Part shown: one piece after another, positions 29,118 through 37,215 of the stretch
How positions within the stretch are numbered: the first letter of the stretch is position 1
Layout of the letters: the number at the start of each line of letters is the position of its first letter
Origin: Schaalia hyovaginalis
GTDB lineage: Bacteria > Actinomycetota > Actinomycetes > Actinomycetales > Actinomycetaceae
Direction: 5' to 3'
Assembly: GCF_014208035.1 (NCBI RefSeq)
Contig: NZ_JACHMK010000001.1
Location: 1,054,001 to 1,118,000 of the forward strand
Length of the DNA: 64,000 bases
The notes under the pieces: generated by a model
Databases searched by the model: none
Told to the model about the DNA's origin: nothing
The model's input: only the letters and a program-made list of their open reading frames with translations
Position numbers and translations under genes: made by a program

Positions 29118-29855
29118 GTGTTGAGGACGTACCGGGATGAGGCGATCGTCCTGCGCACCCATAAGCTCGGGGAGGCCGATCGGATCATCACCCTCCTCAC
29201 TTCGGATCACGGGCTCGTCAGGGCTGTTGCCAAGGGTGTGCGGCGGACCTCGTCGAAGTTCGGCTCCCGCTTGGAGCCCTTCGGGGTGGTCGATGTGCAG
29301 CTTGCGAAGGGGCGCAGCCTGGACACGATCACGCAGGTGGAGGTCATCATCGCGCACGGCGACCTCCTCGCCGCCGATTTCGGCCTCTTCGCCAGGGCGT
29401 CCGTCATGGCGGAGACGGCGGAGAGGCTCACGCAGGATTCCGACGAGGGCGCCCGCTCCCAGTACCTGCTCCTCGTCGGCGCCCTCTTCGCCCTCTCGCA
29501 CGTGCGCCACGATCCCTCCCTCGTGCTCACCTCCTATCTGCTCCGGGCCCTCGCGATCGCAGGCTGGGCGCCATCCTTCTTCGATTGCGCGGTCTGCGGG
29601 GCGGCAGGGCCCCACACCTCCTTCTCCATTCACGAGGGCGGCGCCGTCTGCGAGGACTGCAGGCCGGCCGGGTGCGCGGCGCCCTCGGTCGAGGCGATGA
29701 CCCTCATGGGCGAATTGCTCTCGGGGGATTGGGCGAGGGCCGATCTGTCCGAGGTCTTCGCCCGGAGCGAGGCGCACGCCCTCGTCTCCTCGTATGCTCA
29801 ATGGCACGTCGAGCGGCGCATCCGCTCCCTCGGTGTTCTGGAAAGGAGCAGGTGA
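29118..29855 (+). CDS. recO: DNA repair protein RecO
   Basis: RecF-pathway mediator that loads RecA on SSB-coated DNA and anneals strands. 245 aa: N-terminal OB fold (YRDEAIVLRTHKLGEADRII), helical middle, and a zinc-binding part with CAVCG ... CEDCR. GTG start; no good ribosome binding site. Its stop shares one base with the uppS start (TGATG), so the two are coupled. Confidence 0.94.
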   Translation: MLRTYRDEAIVLRTHKLGEADRIITLLTSDHGLVRAVAKGVRRTSSKFGSRLEPFGVVDVQLAKGRSLDTITQVEVIIAHGDLLAADFGLFARASVMAETAERLTQDSDEGARSQYLLLVGALFALSHVRHDPSLVLTSYLLRALAIAGWAPSFFDCAVCGAAGPHTSFSIHEGGAVCEDCRPAGCAAPSVEAMTLMGELLSGDWARADLSEVFARSEAHALVSSYAQWHVERRIRSLGVLERSR

Positions 29856-30709
29856 TGGTCGCCTTCGCCGGGCCCGATCGTTCCTTGGAGGAACTGCGCG
29901 CCCTCAGTCCGATGGAGCGGGCAGGAGCGGACCCTTTCGGGCGGCTGATGGGTCCGGGGGAGTGGCCCGGTCCTGTTCCGTCCTTCGCGAGGGGGGATGC
30001 GCCCGCGCACGTGGCCCTCGTCATGGACGGCAACGGGCGCTGGGCGAATACGAGGGGACTGACGCGGACCGAGGGGCACCGGGCGGGCGAATACGCGCTC
30101 ATGGACACGATCGCGGGCGCGATCGATGCGGGCGTGCGCTATCTGAGCGTCTACACCTTCTCGACGGAGAACTGGAAGCGTTCCCCCGCTGAAGTCCGAT
30201 TCATCATGTCGTACGCGAGCGATGTACTCGCGCGGCGGACGGGCCAGTTGAAGGAGTGGGGCGTCCACGTCCGGTGGTCGGGGCGCGAGCCGCGCCTGTG
30301 GAAGTCGGTGATCCGGGCCCTGGGGGAGGCCGAGGAGGCGACTCGCGCGAACACGACCCTGGATCTGGTCATGTGCGTGAATTACGGGGGGCGCGCAGAG
30401 ATCGCCGATGCGGCGCGCGATATCGCGCGTGAGGTGCGCGCGGGCCGCCTCAAGCCCGAGGGCGTGACGGAGAAGTCCTTCGCCCGCCACCTCTACCTGT
30501 CCGACGTCCCCGATGTCGATCTCATGATCCGCACCTCGGGTGAGCAGCGCATCTCGAACTACCTGCTCTGGCAGCTCGCCTATTCGGAGATGATGTTCGT
30601 CGACACCCCCTGGCCGGCCTTCGACCGGGAGGCGCTGTGGGACTGTCTGCTCACCTATGCGGGCCGGGAACGACGCTTCGGAGGCGCGGTCGACGCCCTC
30701 GGTTCCTGA
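29855..30709 (+). CDS. uppS: Isoprenyl transferase (undecaprenyl diphosphate synthase family)
   Basis: cis-prenyltransferase making the C55-type lipid carrier for peptidoglycan. 284 aa. Catalytic Asp in VALVMDGNGRWANTRGL, the STENWKRSP motif and the C-terminal LMIRTSGEQRISNYLLWQLA and DTPWPAF motifs. The N-terminus has a 45-residue extension before the core (ALSPMERAGADPFGRLM), common in actinobacteria. ATG at 29855 overlaps the recO stop, with AAAGGAG upstream. Confidence 0.95.
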   Translation: MVAFAGPDRSLEELRALSPMERAGADPFGRLMGPGEWPGPVPSFARGDAPAHVALVMDGNGRWANTRGLTRTEGHRAGEYALMDTIAGAIDAGVRYLSVYTFSTENWKRSPAEVRFIMSYASDVLARRTGQLKEWGVHVRWSGREPRLWKSVIRALGEAEEATRANTTLDLVMCVNYGGRAEIADAARDIAREVRAGRLKPEGVTEKSFARHLYLSDVPDVDLMIRTSGEQRISNYLLWQLAYSEMMFVDTPWPAFDREALWDCLLTYAGRERRFGGAVDALGS

Positions 30710-30778
30710 GGGGGTGGCGCTCGCGGGCTCTCTCAGAGTCTCGGCGAACGTCCCCGATTCGAGCCTTGGCGCGCTCTT

Positions 30779-30808
30779 TTGGGTTCGCCCGTTCTAGTGC
30801 GATAGATA
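30779..30808 (+). promoter_or_regulatory. Promoter of the type VII effector module
   Basis: TTGGGT (30779-30784) and TAGATA (30803-30808), 18-bp spacing, 85 nt before the first gene of the module. The rest of 30710-30892 holds no gene. Confidence 0.45.
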
Positions 30809-30892
30809 GGTGAGAGGTCGCTTTCAAGGCACTCAGTGAGGCGATGTTCGGTCCGGCTTGAGCCAATTCCCGTTCGGAGATACTGTCAACGC

Positions 30893-31207
30893 ATGGATGA
30901 ACTCATCGTTGACGGGTCGGCGCTCGCGCGTACTCGGAACGCATTGGAGAGTGCTGCAGATGAGCTCCATTCGCTCCGTGTCCCGGACCTTGGCGTCGAG
31001 GTTCTCGCGGCCGCTCCCGGTTCAGGTAGGGACGGTGAGTACGCCGGAGTGCGTGATGCCATCGCGGAGCTCGTGTCGCAGTCAGCATCACGGCTCGTGG
31101 AGATCATCGACGCGATCACTGCCTTCGAGCTAGATATGGAGGCTGCAGACAGCGAGATCGAAAGGCGCGGATATGCGCTGCTCCAGCGTATGAGGGACGG
31201 CCAGTGA
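30893..31207 (+). CDS. Small helical protein, likely type VII secretion partner of the next gene
   Basis: 104-aa protein predicted to be mainly helical, with no signal peptide. The sequence shows heptad-like helices (LARTRNALESAADELHSL; AELVSQSASRLVEIIDAI) typical of WXG100-like or LXG-associated (Lap-type) proteins, but the WxG turn is replaced by a GSGRDGEYAG loop. It overlaps the effector-like gene by 4 nt (GTGA), the usual place of the helical targeting partner of a type VII effector. Base composition is lower in GC than the flanks, so recent acquisition is likely. Function is inferred from context. Confidence 0.6.
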   Translation: MDELIVDGSALARTRNALESAADELHSLRVPDLGVEVLAAAPGSGRDGEYAGVRDAIAELVSQSASRLVEIIDAITAFELDMEAADSEIERRGYALLQRMRDGQ

Positions 31208-32190
31208 CTTCGTGGAGTGACCTCCTCAGTTGGGATCCGGAGCCTCTACGCGGTGGCTCAGCGGAATTGACGGCGCTGGGGCGAAGGATCCGTGCGGCTG
31301 CAGACGATGTGGCGAATGCGCGGCCGGCCGCCGACGGGTGGAGCGGTCAGAGTGCAAATGCTGCGTATCGTAAACTCACGGACTTGTCTAATGCTCTTGA
31401 CGAGCTCGCATCACGCATTGAGAAGACGGCTGGGGACCTTGATGCGGATGCTGCGCTCGTCGCAGTGACGAGGTCCAACGTTCAAAGCGCGCTTGATTAC
31501 GCTTCTGCCCACGGCCTATTGATCGATGCTGATGGGTCAGTCGTCTCTGCGACGGTGAGTGCCGACATGGCGATTCTCCAGGTCAAGCTCAAGGACTGCG
31601 CGCGCATGGTCCAAAGAGCGATGGACTCTGCTTTTGAGTTCCTCAAGTCTTCAACGTGTCTCGAGTTCGCTCAGGTGGTGAGGAGCTTCCTTTTCGAACT
31701 GGGAAAGGTGCTTGTACAGGACCATGTCGCCGAGAAGATTGCCGAAGGTATCGCGGCAGCGATCGCCGCCGCGACTCCGTCCTGGGCGGCCGCTGGCGCG
31801 CTCGTCGGCGGGGGTGTTGCCACGATTTCCATTCCAGATCCTGCCTTTGTCAAGACTGCGGGCGGTGTCCTGAAGCACGGTGCGGTTGTGATCGGCGCGG
31901 CAATCGATTTCGCGGGGCAAATGCAGGCAGTCGAGGCAGGGGACCAGAACGTTGGTGACGCCGTCATCAAGACGGCAGCCCATACTGGTATAGGCATCGG
32001 TTCAGCGGTGGCGGCCGGTGCGCTCATGGGATCTGTCTTCCCGGGAGTTGGAACTGTTGTCGGAGCTATCGGCGGTGCCGTCGTTGGATCGGTCTTGTCA
32101 ATCGCTGGGTCTGGCCTCTTCGACGCGGCCTATGACGCAGTCGGAGGCTGGAAGGGCATCGGAGATGCAATCGTCGGGTTGTGGAGATGA
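31204..32190 (+). CDS. WXG/LXG-like type VII secretion effector candidate with glycine-zipper C-terminus
   Basis: 328 aa. The first ~100 residues are helical with a central WSGQSANAAYRKL turn (WxG motif at about residue 47), the mark of ESX/type VII substrates. A long alpha-helical middle follows. The C-terminal ~140 residues are Gly/Ala/Val-rich with repeated small-xxx-small spacing (GIGIGSAVAAGALMGSVF, GTVVGAIGGAVVGSVLSIAG), as in glycine-zipper, membrane-inserting toxins such as the streptococcal LXG toxin TelE. No signal peptide, so secretion by a type VII system is expected; the secretion machinery itself is not in the window. The GTG start overlaps the upstream gene; the stop overlaps the membrane protein gene. 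Toxin role is inferred. Confidence 0.65.
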   Translation: MTSWSDLLSWDPEPLRGGSAELTALGRRIRAAADDVANARPAADGWSGQSANAAYRKLTDLSNALDELASRIEKTAGDLDADAALVAVTRSNVQSALDYASAHGLLIDADGSVVSATVSADMAILQVKLKDCARMVQRAMDSAFEFLKSSTCLEFAQVVRSFLFELGKVLVQDHVAEKIAEGIAAAIAAATPSWAAAGALVGGGVATISIPDPAFVKTAGGVLKHGAVVIGAAIDFAGQMQAVEAGDQNVGDAVIKTAAHTGIGIGSAVAAGALMGSVFPGVGTVVGAIGGAVVGSVLSIAGSGLFDAAYDAVGGWKGIGDAIVGLWR

Positions 32191-32798
32191 AGCCTTTGAA
32201 CAGTTATTCGAGCTCCGAGACCGGTCGGCTGTTGCTTCGGCGAACGGGTCTTTTTCCACTTGGAGAGTTCCACGGTAGAGCGGTTCTGGTCGGCGCAGTG
32301 GACGGCGTGCCGTATTTGCTTCCGCAAAGCCGCACATCCTCGGGGAACCGTGCAGCCATGGCCGGCGCATGGATCGGCGCGCTTATTCTAACTCCTGGTC
32401 TTTCACTTCTTGCATCGCTGTTCCTCGGAGGTACACCTTCCGTTGGAGCAGTCCTTCTTGTGATCTGCGTAGCCGCTTTTCCAGTTGCAGCGGTCGTCGA
32501 GTTGGGAGCGGTTCGACAGCGCCTTGAGCTTGAGCGTTCCAGGCTTGACCCTCGCGCCCTTCTGGACCTGCAGGAGCGTTCACGTGGACAGGGTCGGATC
32601 CTTGCTCTGTTTGCACCTGCTCACCTTGCTCTCCTGGTGGTTCTATCCTCACTCGCGGCTTCTACTGGTCGCGCGAACTATATGGTTGGCGCCGCCTTTG
32701 CGCTCGGCCTCATCCCTATGTCTGTCTATGCTGCGCGCGCCGCGAAGCATAGACGCCAATGGGCGCGCCGCTGGCTGGCGAGCGTCCAACCCTCATAA
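32187..32798 (+). CDS. Membrane protein, candidate immunity factor
   Basis: 203-aa protein with about four transmembrane segments (AGAWIGALILTPGLSLLASL, VGAVLLVICVAAFPVAAVV, LALLVVLSSLAAS, MVGAAFALGLIPMSVYAA) and a basic C-terminus. Unrecognised as a family. The ATG at 32187 overlaps the effector stop (ATGA). A membrane protein directly after a putative membrane-inserting toxin is the usual position of the immunity protein. The role is inferred from position only. Confidence 0.55.
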   Translation: MKPLNSYSSSETGRLLLRRTGLFPLGEFHGRAVLVGAVDGVPYLLPQSRTSSGNRAAMAGAWIGALILTPGLSLLASLFLGGTPSVGAVLLVICVAAFPVAAVVELGAVRQRLELERSRLDPRALLDLQERSRGQGRILALFAPAHLALLVVLSSLAASTGRANYMVGAAFALGLIPMSVYAARAAKHRRQWARRWLASVQPS

Positions 32799-32821
32799 AC
32801 GTCGAGCCGAAAGGACCTGTC

Positions 32822-33148
32822 ATGTCCATCTCAACCGAGCGATCCCTTTTGCCCCTTGGGTCCGTCGTTGTTCTCCGAAACGGCGAGATTAAGCTCATGA
32901 TCATCGGACGAGTCCCCCTCTACCGAGACGAGAGCCGCTTTGGCTACTTCGACTATATGGCTGTGAAGTATCCCGTCGGCCTCACCGAGGATTCAATCGC
33001 ATACTTCAACGCCGAGGATATCGCGCAGGTCCTTTTTCAAGGCTTCGCTGATGAGGACGACCAGGCAATTCAAACGGCGTATGCGTCCGCCCTGGCTTCA
33101 GGAGGAATCGGTTATCAACGACTGAGTATCGCCGACGTCCGCTCCTAA
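32822..33148 (+). CDS. DUF4176-like protein (type VII secretion associated)
   Basis: 108-aa soluble protein. The pattern LPLGSVVVLRNGEIKLMIIG at residues 10-29, then YFDYMAVKYPVGL and FNAEDIAQVLFQGFADEDDQ matches what I know of the DUF4176 family (small proteins encoded with LXG toxins and type VII secretion genes in Firmicutes). AAAGGA lies 7 nt before the ATG. Its presence supports the reading of the three upstream genes as a type VII effector module. Exact role in the module is unknown. Confidence 0.7.
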   Translation: MSISTERSLLPLGSVVVLRNGEIKLMIIGRVPLYRDESRFGYFDYMAVKYPVGLTEDSIAYFNAEDIAQVLFQGFADEDDQAIQTAYASALASGGIGYQRLSIADVRS

Positions 33149-33172
33149 CCCAAGCTGCCGACAGGGCTGGAG

Positions 33173-33715
33173 TCAATCCGTCGACCGGCGGAGCCTTCCA
33201 GCCCCGCCCTCGTTCCCCTGGACGCGAGGCGAGGAACGGCCGAAGCGACGCAGGAGGACGAAGCCCACGGCACTGAGGAGCAGGAGGCCGATGACGATCC
33301 GGCCGCCCATGGAGCCGGCGATCGCCGTGACCGCCGCCGTCCAGACGGCGAGCATTCCGAGGCCGTACATGAGGGCCCATGCGACGCATCCGGGGATCAT
33401 CGCGATCGTGTAGGTGCGCCACTTCATCCTCACGAGGCCGGCTCCCGCGTTGACGGCCGTCTGCACGCCGACGGTGAGGAAGCACAGGGGGATGATGATG
33501 AGCCCCCAGCGGTCGAGGAGTGCTGCGCCGCGCCTGGGCACGGGGCCGTCGAACCAGCGCGCCAGCGAGCCGCGGAAGCCGTTGCGGCCCGAGGAGGCGA
33601 GGGCGCCGCGGGCGGCGGCGCGGCCGAGCCAATAGGTCCCCTGAGCGCGGAAGAAGACGACGAAGAAGAGGAAGATCATGAGCGGAGGGCCCGAGGAGGC
33701 CCAGTGGGGGATCAC
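33173..33715 (-). CDS. DedA/VTT-family membrane protein
   Basis: 180-aa integral membrane protein of the DedA/SNARE-associated superfamily (lipid scramblase-related, membrane homeostasis). Four to five hydrophobic segments: LMIFLFFVVFFRAQGTYWLG, LIIIPLCFLTVGVQTAVNAG, AMIPGCVAWALMYGLGML, IVIGLLLLSAVGFVLL. The family hallmark is the ARWFDGPVPRRGAALLDRWG amphipathic stretch followed by the second helix. GTG 33715 overlaps the Zur-gene stop by 4 bases, so it is translated from the same mRNA. Confidence 0.75.
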   Translation of the reverse strand: MIPHWASSGPPLMIFLFFVVFFRAQGTYWLGRAAARGALASSGRNGFRGSLARWFDGPVPRRGAALLDRWGLIIIPLCFLTVGVQTAVNAGAGLVRMKWRTYTIAMIPGCVAWALMYGLGMLAVWTAAVTAIAGSMGGRIVIGLLLLSAVGFVLLRRFGRSSPRVQGNEGGAGRLRRSTD

Positions 33716-34104
33716 CGCCCGGCCTTCGCGCAGTCCTCGCACAGGCCGAAGAACTCCATGGAGTGCTCGACTTCGGTGAATCCGTGCGATGCTCCGACTT
33801 CTTTGACCCAGGCCTCGATGCCGTCCTGCTCGATCTCCTCAGCCCTGCCGCATTCACGGCAGACGAGGTGGTGATGGTGATGCGGGGTCTCGCAGAGGCG
33901 GTAGAGGGATTCGCCGTCGTGAGAGCGCAGGACATCGACGCGCTCGTCCTCGGCGAGGGTCTGGAGGTTGCGGTAGACGGTGGCGAGTCCGACCTTCTCG
34001 CCGTGGGATTTGAGGGCGTCGAAGATCTGTTGGGCCGATCGGAAATCGGGGACCCTGGCGAGCTCGGCGAACACCGCTTGGCGCTGCTTCGTCATTCGCT
34101 GCAT
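33712..34104 (-). CDS. zur: Fur-family metalloregulator, probably Zur
   Basis: 130-aa metal-sensing repressor. N-terminal winged helix (TKQRQAVFAELARVPDFRSA), then the dimer domain with the metal site ETPHHHHHLVCRECGRAEEI and the C-terminal CEDC, giving a structural CxxC...CxxC zinc site. ATG 34104 follows GGGAGGA. It is directly downstream of and on the same strand as znuABC, and a Zur-type box sits in the znuA promoter, so zinc is the likely signal; Fur (iron) is less likely. Confidence 0.88.
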   Translation of the reverse strand: MQRMTKQRQAVFAELARVPDFRSAQQIFDALKSHGEKVGLATVYRNLQTLAEDERVDVLRSHDGESLYRLCETPHHHHHLVCRECGRAEEIEQDGIEAWVKEVGASHGFTEVEHSMEFFGLCEDCAKAGR

Positions 34105-34121
34105 GTGCGTCCTCCCCCGGT

Positions 34122-35072
34122 TCAGATGCTTGTCGCAGAATAGCCGATGTCCTGCGGTGAGCGCCGTTCGGGGTGCGGGGCCTCCGAGACGACGGCTCGC
34201 ATCCGCCTGTTCCGCTGCTTGGAGTCGACGAGGGTCCTGATGAGGAAGGCCAGCGCGTAGATGCCGATGGCGAGGACGACGATCGCGGCCCCCGGGGACA
34301 GGTCTATGAAGTAGGTGAGGGACAGGCCTGCGAGGCAGACGAAGGCGCCGATCCCCATGGCGAGCCGCATCGTCGTCGTGAAGGACTTCGCGCCGAGCTG
34401 CGCGATGGCGACGGGGATGACCATGAGCGCGGAGACGAGGAGCGAGCCGACGACGCGCATGGCCACGGCCACCGTCAACGCCGAGAGGACCGCGATGATC
34501 ATCGACAGCGCCTTGACCGGAAGGCCGGTGGAGCGGGCGAATTCCTCGTCGTTCGTCACGGAGAACAGGCCGGGCGCGATGCCGACGCCGATGATGAGGA
34601 TCGCGAGCGCGAGGACGGCGATGAGCAGGATGTCGTTCCACGACACGGTGGCGATCGAGCCGAAGAGGTAGGAGTTGAGCTGGGCGGAGGTCCCGCCCGC
34701 GATCCCGATGAGGAGGACGCCCCCTGCGATCCCGCCGTAGAACAGCATGGCGAGGGCGACATCGGCGCTGGTCCGGCCCGATTGGCGGACGAGTTCGATG
34801 ACGACGGCCCCCAGGAGGGAGACGAGGAGGGCGCCGGGCAGCGCCCAGGCGTCCTTCGGGGTGATGTTGGCGGCGGTTCCCGCGAGCCATCCGAGGGCGA
34901 CGCCTGTGAGGGATACGTGTCCGATGCCGTCGCCGAGCATCGCGAGGCGGCGGTGGACGAGGTAGGTGCCGACGACCGGGCCCGCCATGCCGACGAGGAG
35001 GGCGGCGATGAGCGAGCGCTGCATGAGGGGCGAGGCCGCCATTGAGACGATCGCGTCGATGAGACCGGTCAT
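34122..35072 (-). CDS. znuB: Zinc/manganese ABC transporter permease
   Basis: 316-aa permease of the ABC-3 family, with about eight transmembrane helices (LIAALLVGMAGPVVGTYLVH; LLIAVLALAILIIGVGIAPG; ALTVAVAMRVVGSLLVSALM). The GMAGPVVGTYLVHRRLAMLG N-terminal motif is characteristic. GAAGGAGA precedes the ATG; it overlaps znuC by 4 nt. Imports a divalent metal, zinc by context. Confidence 0.93.
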   Translation of the reverse strand: MTGLIDAIVSMAASPLMQRSLIAALLVGMAGPVVGTYLVHRRLAMLGDGIGHVSLTGVALGWLAGTAANITPKDAWALPGALLVSLLGAVVIELVRQSGRTSADVALAMLFYGGIAGGVLLIGIAGGTSAQLNSYLFGSIATVSWNDILLIAVLALAILIIGVGIAPGLFSVTNDEEFARSTGLPVKALSMIIAVLSALTVAVAMRVVGSLLVSALMVIPVAIAQLGAKSFTTTMRLAMGIGAFVCLAGLSLTYFIDLSPGAAIVVLAIGIYALAFLIRTLVDSKQRNRRMRAVVSEAPHPERRSPQDIGYSATSI

Positions 35073-35887
35073 CGCTTCTCCTTCAGTGCGCCGTCGACGA
35101 ACGAGGGCGGGACGGGCGGTCGGGTTGCGCGGTGATGGCAGTCCTCGAGGCCGGGCCGGTGCTCGCCTTCGGGGCGCGCGGGCCCGTCGTAGTCGAGGTG
35201 CCCGCGCGAGATGCGGATCTCCCGGTCGAGGAGGGGCGCGAGCTCGCCGAGTTCGTGGAGGACGACGAGGATCGTGGTTCCGGCGTCTTTCGCCTCGGTG
35301 ACGATTTCCGCGAGGCGTTCGCGCGAGGCGCGGTCGATGCCTGCCATGGGCTCGTCCATGATGAGGAGCTCGGGGTTGCGGACCATTGCGCGTGCGATGA
35401 GGACCCGCTGGGCCTGCCCTCCGGACAGGATGGCGAGGGGGTCCTTGGCGCGGTGGGCCAGGCCGACCCGTTTGAGGGCGTTCATCGCCCGTTCCTCGTC
35501 CTTGCGGTTCGTCCACCATTTGCGTCTGCCCAGTGTTCCGGTGAGGACGGTCTCCAGTGCGGATGCGGTGATCGCTCCGGAGGAGTTCAAGCGCTGGGGG
35601 ACGTATCCGATGCGGTGCCAGGGGACTTGCGAGGGTTTCGCGTTGTCGATTCCGAAGACGCAGGCGCTTCCCCGGGTGATGGGGGCGGTGCCGAGGATCG
35701 CGTGCAGCAGCGTCGACTTGCCCGAGCCGTTCGATCCGGTGAGCGCCACCGTCTGTCCGGCGGGAATGCTGAAGGAGACGCCGTGGAGGACGAGGTTGGC
35801 GTCCCAGGCGACGTGGAGGTTCTCAACGGCGACGGCCGGCACCGCCGCGGGGGCGGTGCCGGCTCGACCGGGATCTGCTGGGGTCAC
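35069..35887 (-). CDS. znuC: Zinc/manganese ABC transporter ATP-binding protein
   Basis: 272-aa ATPase. Walker A TGSNGSGKSTLLHAILG (about residue 55), Q-loop YVPQR, signature LSGGQAQRVLIARAMVR, Walker B LLIMDEPMAGID, switch His in VLHELGEL. GTG 35887 overlaps the znuA stop (GTGA). A 40-residue hydrophilic tail follows the domain. Confidence 0.94.
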   Translation of the reverse strand: MTPADPGRAGTAPAAVPAVAVENLHVAWDANLVLHGVSFSIPAGQTVALTGSNGSGKSTLLHAILGTAPITRGSACVFGIDNAKPSQVPWHRIGYVPQRLNSSGAITASALETVLTGTLGRRKWWTNRKDEERAMNALKRVGLAHRAKDPLAILSGGQAQRVLIARAMVRNPELLIMDEPMAGIDRASRERLAEIVTEAKDAGTTILVVLHELGELAPLLDREIRISRGHLDYDGPARPEGEHRPGLEDCHHRATRPPVPPSFVDGALKEKR

Positions 35888-36903
35888 TTGCACTTCAATG
35901 CCGTTTTGAGTGCGGTGATGTTGTCGCGCATGACCGCCGCGTAGTCCTTCGAGGGATCGGACTGGGACTCGATGGGGTCGAGGACCGCGGTCGAGACCTT
36001 GAGGTCGCGGGCGAGGGTCTCTTCGACCTTCGGGTCGACGAGGGTCTCGGTGAAGATCGTCGTGACCTTCTCCTTGGCGATGACCTCTTCGATCTCCTTG
36101 AGGCGCGCGGGCGAGGGGGAGGATTCGGGGTCGATCCCGGCGATGCCCACCTGGGTGAGTCCGGTTCGATCGGCGAGGTATCCGAAGGCGGAGTGGGCGG
36201 TGACGAAGGTCGTGAGCTCGCAGCTGGAGGTCGCCGTCACGAGTTCGGCGGAGAGGTCCTTCATCGACTTCGCGGTGGAGGCGGCGTTCGCCGCGTACTC
36301 CTGGGCGTTGTCGGGATCGGCGGTGGCCAGGGCCTGTCCGATGACCGTGGCGGCCTGCGCCATGCGCTCGGGGTCGAGCCAGAAGTGCGGGTCGGTCGTG
36401 CCGTGGTCGTGCGCGTGCGCCTCCTCGCCTTCGTGGGCGTGATCGTCGTGGGCCGCCTCCTCGTGGGCTTCGCCCTCGTGCTCCTCCTCTTCGGCCGCAT
36501 GGTTGCCGACTTCTTCGACGTCGACCAGCTGCACCGCGGTGGAGACGTTGATGACGTTCTTCGGCGAGGACTGCTCGATCGCTTCGTCGACGGCGGGCTG
36601 GAAGCCCTTGAGGTAGACCACGGCGTCGGCGCGGGCGAGGGAGTCGAGGGCGGCGGGGGAGAGCTCGAGGTCGTGCGGTTCGGCCCCGTCGGGGGTGAGG
36701 GATTCGACTGCGACCCGGTCGCCGCCGATCTGCTCGGTGAGGTACTTCAGGGGGTAGAAGGAGGCCTTGACCGTGAGCGCGGTTTTCGCGGCGGACTCGG
36801 CGGTTTCGGTCGCGGGGTTCGCGTTGTTGCTCGGCGAGCACGCGGACAGCGAGGCCATGAGGGCGAGGGTGCTTGCGGCGATGATGGGACGAGAGATCTT
36901 CAT
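35884..36903 (-). CDS. znuA: Zinc-binding lipoprotein of ABC transporter
   Basis: 339-aa solute-binding protein of cluster A-I. Lipobox LSAC (cysteine at about residue 22). The metal ligands are recognisable: His in GAEPHDLELSP, a long His/Asp/Glu-rich loop (residues 138-168, e.g. HDDHAHEGEEAHAHDHG) typical of zinc-type proteins, HFWLDP, and VTAHSAFGYL. The His-rich loop favours zinc over manganese. First gene of znuACB-zur-dedA, with a Zur box in the promoter. Confidence 0.94.
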   Translation of the reverse strand: MKISRPIIAASTLALMASLSACSPSNNANPATETAESAAKTALTVKASFYPLKYLTEQIGGDRVAVESLTPDGAEPHDLELSPAALDSLARADAVVYLKGFQPAVDEAIEQSSPKNVINVSTAVQLVDVEEVGNHAAEEEEHEGEAHEEAAHDDHAHEGEEAHAHDHGTTDPHFWLDPERMAQAATVIGQALATADPDNAQEYAANAASTAKSMKDLSAELVTATSSCELTTFVTAHSAFGYLADRTGLTQVGIAGIDPESSPSPARLKEIEEVIAKEKVTTIFTETLVDPKVEETLARDLKVSTAVLDPIESQSDPSKDYAAVMRDNITALKTALKCK

Positions 36904-36922
36904 GGCTCCAGTCTCATTTTAT

Positions 36923-36937
36923 TGGGAATCGTTGTCA
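36923..36937. promoter_or_regulatory. Zur box upstream of znuA
   Basis: On the minus strand TGACAACGATTCCCA (36937-36923) matches the Zur/Fur-type pattern TGAnAAnnATTnnCA. It lies immediately upstream of a TAAAAT hexamer (minus strand, 36921-36916), so binding would block RNA polymerase. The rest of 36938-37215 holds the glyQS promoter only (TAGACT at 37156-37161). Confidence 0.7.
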
Positions 36938-37215
36938 AAAGAGTGTGAGGAGCGCCTCCCGTCATTCCCCCCTCCGCCGGGGGCGAGACGCGCGGGCGCT
37001 CGGGAGCAACGCCCCGGGCGGCGCAGCACGGCCGCGGGATCGAAGGCGCCGCCTCGCCTTCCCATGCCCCTGTCGCACCCGCCGGGGCGCCGGATCGCTC
37101 GCGCCCGCAGGGAAGCGCTGATGGATGCCCCACGCGAGAGTGCGGGCCGGTCGGCTAGACTCGACGCACCACGTCCGCGCCGGCCAGGTGCGGCGACCGA
37201 ACCCAAGGAGCAGCA

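Noticed and set aside
32098-32370. Minus-strand frame across the immunity candidate gene
   Set aside because: No ribosome binding site, and it crosses the well-supported overlapping plus-strand genes of the type VII module.
36938-37215. T-box riboswitch before glyQS
   Set aside because: No conserved T-box sequence or terminator/antiterminator arrangement was recognised.
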